A DNA stretch of 11,144 nucleotides. It comes from Hyphomonadaceae bacterium (GTDB lineage Bacteria > Pseudomonadota > Alphaproteobacteria > Caulobacterales > Aquidulcibacteraceae). The position numbers and the translations under genes were made by a program. Under the pieces are notes generated by a model. The model was not told the DNA's origin, did no database searches, and saw only the letters and a program-made list of their open reading frames with translations. The DNA lies in contig JALOSP010000018.1 of NCBI GenBank assembly GCA_025458365.1, positions 1 to 11,144 on the forward strand. The letters are read 5' to 3'. Below are positions 6,734-11,144 of this stretch, piece by piece; positions within the stretch are counted from its first letter, which is position 1; each line of letters opens with the position of its first letter.

Positions 6734-6820
6734 TGGTGCCCCGGGTCGGACTCGAACCGACAAGCCCGTGAAGGCGGCGGATTTTGAGTCCGCTGCGTCT
6801 ACCAATTCCACCACCGGGGC
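6734..6820 (-). tRNA. tRNA-Leu (anticodon CAA)
   Basis: An 87-nt tRNA with the 3' CCA encoded (complement of 6734-6736). The acceptor stem GCCCCGG pairs with CCGGGGC, and the discriminator is A. The anticodon stem GCGGA/TCCGC encloses the loop CTCAAAA, giving anticodon CAA, which reads UUG. The long variable arm (class II) and the T-loop GGTTCGAGTCC are clear. T-rich DNA directly downstream on the minus strand (about 6712-6733) could end transcription. Confidence 0.97.
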
Positions 6821-6856
6821 ACCGGGTGCGGCGCACGGCGAACCGTGCGGGAAATC

Positions 6857-6885
6857 CCGATAGCCAAGCCGGGCGCGGCTTGCAA
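6857..6885 (-). promoter_or_regulatory. Promoter of tRNA-Leu
   Basis: On the minus strand, TTGCAA (6880-6885) is followed after 17 bp by TATCGG (6857-6862), placing the transcript start about 30 nt before the mature tRNA end. A small hairpin, GCACGG/CCGTGC at 6833-6848, lies in the predicted leader. Confidence 0.5.
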
Positions 6886-6946
6886 TCGGCCAGTCCACTT
6901 CCCTGCGCGCTTTCAACAGGAAGCAGAACAGGCTAGTTGGCCCGCC

Positions 6947-7591
6947 ATGCTTGAGACCGACCCGCCAGCACGCAGCTTTATCGACACCCTGCAGGATCTG
7001 CGGCCCGATCCGGGCGCTGAACATGTAACACTGGAAGCCGTTATCGACCGGCTGGACGAGCGGGCATTCGGCCTGCTCATTCTGGTCTTGACCATCCCGT
7101 GTCTGGTTCCAGGCCTGCCGGGTGCCCAATTGATTGCGATCCCGATCTTTCTGCTGGCTGCCCAATTGGCCGTGGGTCGCACGGAGCCCTGGCTGCCGCG
7201 CAAAATCCTCGATGCCAAGGTGAAATCCTCCTGGCTTGTGATGATGGCAGACTTCGCCGACAAGCGAATGCGTTGGACCCTGGCGCTGTCCAAGCCTCGC
7301 CTGGCTCTGCTGGCCGCAGGCGCGGGTGAGCGGCTGGTGGGGTTGATCATTGCCCTGGCGGCCATCACCATCGCACTGCCGATCACCAATACCATCCCCT
7401 CGCTGGCGATCACGCTGGCAGCTGTCGGACTGATCCAGCGCGACGGCTTGTTCACGCTTGCGGGCATGGCGCTGGGCACAGCGTGGGTCGGCCTCTTGGT
7501 CGGCCTGATCGTGGCCCTGATGACAGGGGCAGGATTTGCCATTGATTTCGTGGGCCGTCATTTTCCATGGCTGCTGGATCTGGTGCAATGA
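6947..7591 (+). CDS. ExoD-family membrane protein (exopolysaccharide synthesis)
   Basis: A 214-residue integral membrane protein of the ExoD family. The pattern VTLEAVIDRLDERAFGLLILVLTIPCLVPGLPGAQLIAIPIFLLAAQLAVGR (about 27-78) is diagnostic, including the PCLVPGLPG turn between two hydrophobic segments. Further membrane segments lie at about 130-150, 150-165 and 170-195, and PWLPRKIL marks the amphipathic linker. ExoD was named for a Rhizobium exopolysaccharide and alkali-sensitivity mutant; the biochemical activity is unknown. ATG 6947 starts the conserved part; an in-frame GTG at 6845 would read through the tRNA promoter region and is less likely. The ribosome binding site is weak. The gene is 79 nt upstream of dsbB and may or may not share its transcript. 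No polysaccharide synthesis genes are nearby. Confidence 0.86.
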   Translation: MLETDPPARSFIDTLQDLRPDPGAEHVTLEAVIDRLDERAFGLLILVLTIPCLVPGLPGAQLIAIPIFLLAAQLAVGRTEPWLPRKILDAKVKSSWLVMMADFADKRMRWTLALSKPRLALLAAGAGERLVGLIIALAAITIALPITNTIPSLAITLAAVGLIQRDGLFTLAGMALGTAWVGLLVGLIVALMTGAGFAIDFVGRHFPWLLDLVQ

Positions 7592-7670
7592 ACTTGCCAT
7601 GCTGCACCTGCGCGGCCATGTCGCAAGTCCGTGCCTCGTCTTTGACACGCGGTTGCAATAGCGTGTGACG

Positions 7671-8216
7671 ATGTCCGACTTTCTCGACCGGCTGACGCCC
7701 TGGCCGCTGTTTGCCTTGATCGCCAGCCTCACTCTTCTGGCCATCGCCCATGCGTTCGAGCATTTTGGCGGGATGGCGCCCTGTGCGCTGTGCCTGAAGC
7801 AGCGCGAAGCCTATTGGATTGCCGCAGCTGTGGCCGCCGTGGCGCTGATCCTCGAACGCTGGCGTCAAGACCCTGCAGCCTTGCGGGCGATGAATGCCTT
7901 GCTCGTGGTCGCTTTCATGGCTGGCGCCGTCGTGGCGGGCTTTCATGCCGGGGTGGAACAGAAATGGTGGCCGGGGCTTGCCACTTGCGTCGGTGGCGAG
8001 CTGGATCCCGACACCGACTTGCTGAGCGCATTGCAGGGGCCAATGAACGCCGCCCGCTGTGACGAAATCCCCTGGGCCTTTGCCGGGATTTCCATGGCAG
8101 GCTGGAACATGGTGGCAGCCTTGATCCTCGCCGGGCTGTCACTGCGCGCTACATTCCGCGCTCAGGCCGAGCGTGACACATTCGGCGAGCCTGACAGCGA
8201 AGGACTGGAGCCATGA
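7671..8216 (+). CDS. dsbB: Disulfide bond formation protein B
   Basis: A 181-residue inner-membrane protein that re-oxidises periplasmic DsbA and passes the electrons to ubiquinone. Four membrane helices are visible (about 12-28, 47-63, 74-92, 137-158). The first periplasmic pair is C38-ALC41 with R45 four residues later, matching the quinone-contacting R48 of E. coli DsbB. The second loop carries C106 and C130, so both redox pairs are present. The tail (about 165-181) is charged and cytoplasmic. ATG 7671 is preferred over GTG 7665; no strong ribosome binding site precedes either. The stop overlaps the coq7 ATG as ATGA, so the two are co-translated. The partner DsbA is not in the window. Confidence 0.93.
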   Translation: MSDFLDRLTPWPLFALIASLTLLAIAHAFEHFGGMAPCALCLKQREAYWIAAAVAAVALILERWRQDPAALRAMNALLVVAFMAGAVVAGFHAGVEQKWWPGLATCVGGELDPDTDLLSALQGPMNAARCDEIPWAFAGISMAGWNMVAALILAGLSLRATFRAQAERDTFGEPDSEGLEP

Positions 8217-8818
8217 GCGCATCGCAAGCCGAACCTGCCATCCTGCCGCCGCTGCCAACTCGCGCCCTGCGCCCGGCCTCGCCAGGCGCGCTTTCAGGCC
8301 AGCAGAAGATCGCCGCCATGCTGCGGGTGGATCAGGCTGGCGAGTTCGGGGCAACGCGGATCTATGCCGGTCAGCGGGCGGTGTTTTCACGCCTGCCGGG
8401 CATGCGCCACATGGCTGCCACCCTGCAACGTCAGGAGGATGAGGAGGTGGTCCACAAGGCCGCTTTCGACAGGCTGTTGGCCGAACGCGGTGTGCGCCCC
8501 ACAGCCCTGTCTCCGATCTGGGGCGCCGCAGGATTCGGGCTGGGCGTGGCGACAGCTTTGATGGGCGAGAAGGCTGCCCATGCCTGCACCGTGGCCGTCG
8601 AGAGCGTGATCGAGGAACACTACGCTGACCAATTGGCCATGCTTGGCGATGATGAGCCGGAGCTGGCCGAAATGATCGCCCAATTCCGCGACGAGGAAGT
8701 GGCCCACAAGGACGAAGCGCTGGCCGCAGGCGCCGAAGAGGCACCGGGCTACGGTGTTCTGTCGGCCCTGATCAAGGCTGGCTGCCGTCTGGCGATCGCC
8801 ACCAGCACGCGGGTGTAG
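8213..8818 (+). CDS. coq7: Demethoxyubiquinone hydroxylase (Coq7 family)
   Basis: A 201-residue carboxylate-bridged diiron protein that hydroxylates demethoxyubiquinone, the penultimate step of ubiquinone synthesis, at the cytoplasmic face of the membrane. The ferritin-like ligands are present: E44 (DQAGEFGA), E78 and H81 (EEVVH), E130 (AVESVIEEHY), and E162 with H165 (EEVAH). Full-length by family standards; the first 25 residues are a proline-rich unconserved extension. Translation begins at ATG 8213 in an ATGA overlap with dsbB, with GGAG 7 nt upstream. A short hairpin without a T tract (8847-8862) follows. Pairing with dsbB makes quinone use and quinone synthesis neighbours. Confidence 0.94.
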   Translation: MSASQAEPAILPPLPTRALRPASPGALSGQQKIAAMLRVDQAGEFGATRIYAGQRAVFSRLPGMRHMAATLQRQEDEEVVHKAAFDRLLAERGVRPTALSPIWGAAGFGLGVATALMGEKAAHACTVAVESVIEEHYADQLAMLGDDEPELAEMIAQFRDEEVAHKDEALAAGAEEAPGYGVLSALIKAGCRLAIATSTRV

Positions 8819-8846
8819 CCCGCTTCCATCAAGCAAGACTCACATC

Positions 8847-8862
8847 CAGGCGGCGGCGCCTG
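8847..8862 (+). other. GC hairpin after coq7
   Basis: CAGGCG and CGCCTG enclose a GCGG tetraloop, 29 nt past the coq7 stop and 18 nt before the next promoter. There is no T run after it, so it does not qualify as an intrinsic terminator on its own; it may be an mRNA end-stabilising structure. Confidence 0.25.
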
Positions 8863-8879
8863 CATTGATGCGCGCAATC

Positions 8880-8907
8880 TTGACACATACCAACCAGTTG
8901 GTATGTT
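8880..8907 (+). promoter_or_regulatory. Promoter of the TetR operon with embedded operator
   Basis: TTGACA (8880-8885), a 16-bp spacer and TATGTT (8902-8907) make a near-consensus housekeeping promoter. A perfect 22-bp palindrome at 8885-8906 has arms ACATACCAAC and GTTGGTATGT around CA; it fills the spacer and covers most of the -10. The predicted transcript start, 6-7 nt after the -10, falls on the TetR ATG at 8913. The site has the expected form for TetR autorepression by blocking RNA polymerase. Confidence 0.78.
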
Positions 8908-8912
8908 CCGGC

Positions 8913-9527
8913 ATGCTCGTTGCCGACTTTCCCGCCGCCAATACCCGTGAGCGCATTCTCAATGTCGCCGCAAACCTGATCCGCCAGCGCGGGTTTGGCG
9001 CCACCAGGGTGGATGATGTGTGTCAGGCGGCGGGTGTCACGAAGGGCGCCTTCTTCCACCATTTCGACAGCAAGGATGCCATGGGTGTGGCCGTGGCGCG
9101 CCACTGGACCGGCCTGATCGAGCGGCTGTTTGCCAATGCCGCTTTCCATGGAATTGACGATCCGGTGGACAAGTTGATCGGCTATGTGGACTTTCGCAAG
9201 GCGATCCTCGACCGCTCGATCGCCGCCTTCACCTGCCTGGTCGGCACCATGGTGGCCGAGACCTATGCCAGCCACCCGACGATCCGGGCCGCCTGTGCCG
9301 ACACAATTGACGATCACGCCTTGTCACTTGTGCCCACGATCCGCGCCGCCTTTGCCCAGCGCGGCATCACCGGCCACACGCCTGAAAGCCTCGCCATGTT
9401 CATCCACGGCACGCTGCAGGGCGCCTTCGTACTCGCCAAGGCGCATGATGACGCCCGCCAGGCGCATGACTGCCTCGACCATCTGCGGGCCTATCTGGTG
9501 GGCCTGTTCGCAAGGGGGGAGCGCTAG
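8913..9527 (+). CDS. TetR/AcrR family regulator, first gene of its own operon
   Basis: A 204-residue repressor. The helix-turn-helix spans about residues 10-58 (TRERILNVAANLIRQRGFGATRVDDVCQAAGVTKGAFFHHFDSKDAM), with VTKGAFFHHF as recognition helix. The C-terminal domain contains FTCLVGTMVAE with C108, a position where several TetR regulators have a conserved cysteine; other cysteines are C37 and two near the C-terminus. ATG 8913 is chosen because upstream in-frame codons (8865-8868) lie before the -35 box and the promoter's transcript would begin at or within a base of this ATG. The message is therefore probably leaderless. The next gene starts 1 nt after the stop. The inducer is unknown. Confidence 0.9.
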   Translation: MLVADFPAANTRERILNVAANLIRQRGFGATRVDDVCQAAGVTKGAFFHHFDSKDAMGVAVARHWTGLIERLFANAAFHGIDDPVDKLIGYVDFRKAILDRSIAAFTCLVGTMVAETYASHPTIRAACADTIDDHALSLVPTIRAAFAQRGITGHTPESLAMFIHGTLQGAFVLAKAHDDARQAHDCLDHLRAYLVGLFARGER

Positions 9528-9528
9528 G

Positions 9529-9759
9529 ATGTCCTTTCAAGCTTATCTCGATACGATCAAGAGCAAGACCGGGCTTGGTCCGGCCGACCTTCGGGCGCTG
9601 TCCGAGACGAAGGGCTTCACAACTGACAGGCGGCTGACTCCGAACACCAAGGCCGCCGATGTGATCGCCTGGCTGAAAGCCGATTACGGGCTGGGTCACG
9701 GGCATTGCATGGCGGTGTTCGCTTTGCTCAAGGGAAGCAAGAAGGAGGGAGACGCCTGA
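9529..9759 (+). CDS. DUF4287 domain-containing protein
   Basis: A 76-residue soluble protein of the DUF4287 family (pattern FQAYLDTIKSKTGLGPADLRALSETKGF, then WLKADYGLGHGHCMAVFALLKG), which has no established function to my knowledge. It is mostly helical, with one cysteine in GHGHCM. A GGGGGAG ribosome binding site lies 7-8 nt upstream of ATG 9529 and the TetR stop is 1 nt before it, so it belongs to the TetR operon. The next gene starts 1 nt after its stop. Confidence 0.85.
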   Translation: MSFQAYLDTIKSKTGLGPADLRALSETKGFTTDRRLTPNTKAADVIAWLKADYGLGHGHCMAVFALLKGSKKEGDA

Positions 9760-9760
9760 G

Positions 9761-10192
9761 ATGAGCGACTATGAACGCCTGATGCGCGGGGTCATCCCTT
9801 ATCTTACCATCGACGGGGTCGATGAGGCGATTGCCTTCTATCAGACGGCCTTGGGGGCGGTCCTGCATGGCGGCGTCACGCGCGCCCCGGAGAGTGGCAA
9901 GGTTCTCAATGCGCTGCTGGAGATCAATGGAGGCGCCATCATGCTGGCGGACGTCTTTGACGGGATGCCCGACCTGCCGGCAAAGGCCGGTCACGGCTTC
10001 ATGATGCAGATAGTCAGCCACGACGGCCAGGCCTTCTGGGATCGCGCCATCGCCGGTGGGTGCACCATCGTCACACCGTTCGAACCCCAATTCTGGGGCG
10101 ACACCTGGGGCCAGTTCAACGACCCGTTCGGGATCGGCTGGGCCGTCAATCAACCCTCACAAACCAACCGCGAAAAGGCAGCAGGACAATGA
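9761..10192 (+). CDS. VOC family protein, PhnB/glyoxalase-like
   Basis: A 143-residue vicinal-oxygen-chelate protein with the two beta-alpha-beta-beta-beta modules: module one from about residue 11 (VIPYLTIDGVDEAIAFYQTALGAV), module two from about residue 78 (HGFMMQIVSHDGQAFWDRAIAGG) through WGDTWGQFNDPFGIGWAVNQ. That last motif is typical of the PhnB-like subgroup. Members include glyoxalases, resistance proteins and many uncharacterised enzymes; the reaction here cannot be assigned. AAGGAGG precedes the ATG by about 11 nt. The stop overlaps the next start as ATGA. Confidence 0.87.
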   Translation: MSDYERLMRGVIPYLTIDGVDEAIAFYQTALGAVLHGGVTRAPESGKVLNALLEINGGAIMLADVFDGMPDLPAKAGHGFMMQIVSHDGQAFWDRAIAGGCTIVTPFEPQFWGDTWGQFNDPFGIGWAVNQPSQTNREKAAGQ

Positions 10193-10650
10193 CCAGCCGT
10201 ACCCTGTCCATCACCCGCCATTTCAATGCCCCGCGCGCCAGTGTCTGGCGCTGCTGGAGCGAGCCTGAGTTGCTCAAGCAATGGTATTGCCCAAAGCCAT
10301 GGTATGTCTCGGAAGTCACAATGGATTTGCGGCCTGGCGGGGCGGCCAACACCACTATGAACGGCCCGGATGGCGAAGTCATGCCCAATCTCGGCCAGTA
10401 TCTGGAGGTTGTGCCAGGCGAGCGGCTCGTGTTCACCGACGCTTTTGTCGGCGACTGGGTGCCTGGCGCCAATGCCCCTTTCATGACCGGCTATGTCATC
10501 CTCAGCGATGCGCCCGATGGGGGCACCCACATGGAATGGGGTGCCCGCCACTGGAGTGATGAAGCCACCGAACAGCACAAGAGCATGGGATTTGAAGCCG
10601 GCTGGAACGCGGCAGCTGACCAGTTGGACGCGCTGGCTTCCAGCCTTTGA
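10189..10650 (+). CDS. SRPBCC family protein, AHSA1-like
   Basis: A 153-residue START-like (SRPBCC) protein of the AHSA1 group. The N-terminal RTLSITRHFNAPRASVWRCW, then EPELLKQWYCPKPW, the DLRPGG turn and the C-terminal GFEAGWNAAADQLDALA helix are typical. The fold forms a hydrophobic cavity that binds small lipophilic molecules; the ligand is unknown. ATG 10189 overlaps the VOC stop (ATGA), with AGGA 4 nt upstream. An upstream in-frame extension to 10060 lies entirely within the VOC gene and is rejected. Confidence 0.87.
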   Translation: MTSRTLSITRHFNAPRASVWRCWSEPELLKQWYCPKPWYVSEVTMDLRPGGAANTTMNGPDGEVMPNLGQYLEVVPGERLVFTDAFVGDWVPGANAPFMTGYVILSDAPDGGTHMEWGARHWSDEATEQHKSMGFEAGWNAAADQLDALASSL

Positions 10651-10682
10651 CCGAAAGAACGATCAACGCAGGAGACTGTCCT

Positions 10683-11039
10683 ATGAGCTATATCGACGGT
10701 TACGTGCTGGCCGTGCCCACTGCGAACCGGCAAGCCTACCGGGACATGGCGACCCTGTTCGACCCGATCTTCATGGAGCACGGCGCCCTGCAGGTGATCG
10801 AAGCCTGGGGTGATGATGTGCCCGATGGGGTGCACACCGGCTTTCCCATGGTCGTCCAGAAGGGCGAAGATGAACCCGTGGTCTTTTCCATCATCGTCTG
10901 GCCCGACAAGGCAACGCGCGATGCTGGACAGTCGGCTTTCATGACCGATGAACGGGTGACGGGCTGGGATCACAACCAGGCGCCATTTGACGGCAAGCGG
11001 ATGATTTTCGGCGGGTTCGAAACACTGTTCTCAGCCTGA
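10683..11039 (+). CDS. DUF1428 domain-containing protein
   Basis: A 118-residue protein of the DUF1428 family (YIDGYVLAVPTANRQAYRDMA, EAWGDDVPDGVHTGFPMVVQ, and C-terminal PFDGKRMIFGGFETLF), expected to adopt a dimeric ferredoxin-like fold; no reaction is established. ATG 10683 has AGGAG 8 nt upstream. The 32-nt gap after the AHSA1-like gene contains no terminator, so it likely ends the same operon. The following 105 bases to the window edge hold no recognisable gene; only a small hairpin, CACGTC/GACGTG, is seen near 11101-11119. Confidence 0.87.
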   Translation: MSYIDGYVLAVPTANRQAYRDMATLFDPIFMEHGALQVIEAWGDDVPDGVHTGFPMVVQKGEDEPVVFSIIVWPDKATRDAGQSAFMTDERVTGWDHNQAPFDGKRMIFGGFETLFSA

Positions 11040-11144
11040 CGGCTTCCCAGCGCTCTCGGCTGGTCGCTGCGGGCCATGCCGACGGCCGAGTTTCGCTCCT
11101 GCACGTCACCAGTGGACGTGTCCTGGCGCGGGTCTCGGCGGGTG

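Noticed and set aside
7592..7628. Inverted repeat ACTTGC/GCAAGT after the ExoD-family gene as a terminator
   Set aside because: The stem is short, interrupted and not followed by a T tract.
7642..7670. Consensus-like TTGACA upstream of dsbB as a promoter
   Set aside because: No acceptable -10 hexamer lies 15-19 bp downstream, and such a promoter would leave almost no leader; too weak to list.
6629..7744. Long minus-strand open frame (371 codons)
   Set aside because: It runs through the tRNA-Leu gene and antisense to the ExoD-family and dsbB genes; its translation is low-complexity and resembles no family.
8865..8912. Upstream start codons extending the second TetR by up to 16 residues
   Set aside because: They lie at or before the -35 box, so the predicted transcript does not include them.

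Overview
This is chromosomal DNA from an alphaproteobacterium, most likely a member of the Sphingomonadales. The evidence is high GC outside one island, a dsbB-coq7 pair, an ExoD-family protein, a phasin with the ARKIWLAGVGAYGR-type segment, a MerR regulator of the kind usually found next to ihfA, and family-typical ParC and TetR proteins. Taxonomy is inferred from protein character only; no 16S gene is present.

Layout. (1) 7-1037, minus strand: a MerR-type regulator followed by a GNAT acetyltransferase, with ATGA stop/start overlap. (2) 1251-1787, plus strand: a phasin (PHA-granule-associated protein) with a strong Shine-Dalgarno sequence and a predicted leader hairpin. (3) 1815-3631: an accessory island of lower GC. 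It holds a DinJ/RelB-YafQ type toxin-antitoxin pair (plus strand), and convergent to it a gene for a poorly described two-part protein with an HNH-like C-terminus (minus strand). That gene is split by a 100-bp palindromic MITE-like element flanked by TA. The island lies between two near-identical 38-bp copies of the 3' coding end of a TetR gene: one inside the intact TetR gene (3632-4234), the other an orphan 3' end (1815-1904) beside the phasin gene. This looks like an integration scar. (4) 3632-6820, minus strand: tRNA-Leu(CAA), then parC, then the TetR gene. (5) 6947-8818, plus strand: an ExoD-family membrane protein, dsbB and coq7, the last two overlapping. (6) 8880-11039, plus strand: a TetR-led operon of five small genes (TetR, DUF4287, VOC/PhnB-like, AHSA1/SRPBCC, DUF1428). 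They are packed with 1-bp gaps or ATGA overlaps, apart from 32 bp before the last gene. The operon is driven by a near-consensus promoter with a perfect 22-bp palindrome over its spacer and -10, and the first gene appears to be on a leaderless transcript.

How the genes work together. DsbB passes electrons from periplasmic disulfide formation to ubiquinone, and Coq7 performs the penultimate hydroxylation of ubiquinone synthesis, so this pair has a plausible shared quinone theme. The toxin-antitoxin pair would stabilise the island. The interrupted HNH-like gene begins 4 nt after the TetR stop, with its Shine-Dalgarno sequence inside the TetR 3' end, so it would be co-expressed with TetR. The TetR operon at the right end looks like a self-regulated response unit whose inducer and enzymatic role are unknown. 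The most notable unexplained items are the flanked island, the MITE-split HNH-like gene and the leaderless TetR operon.
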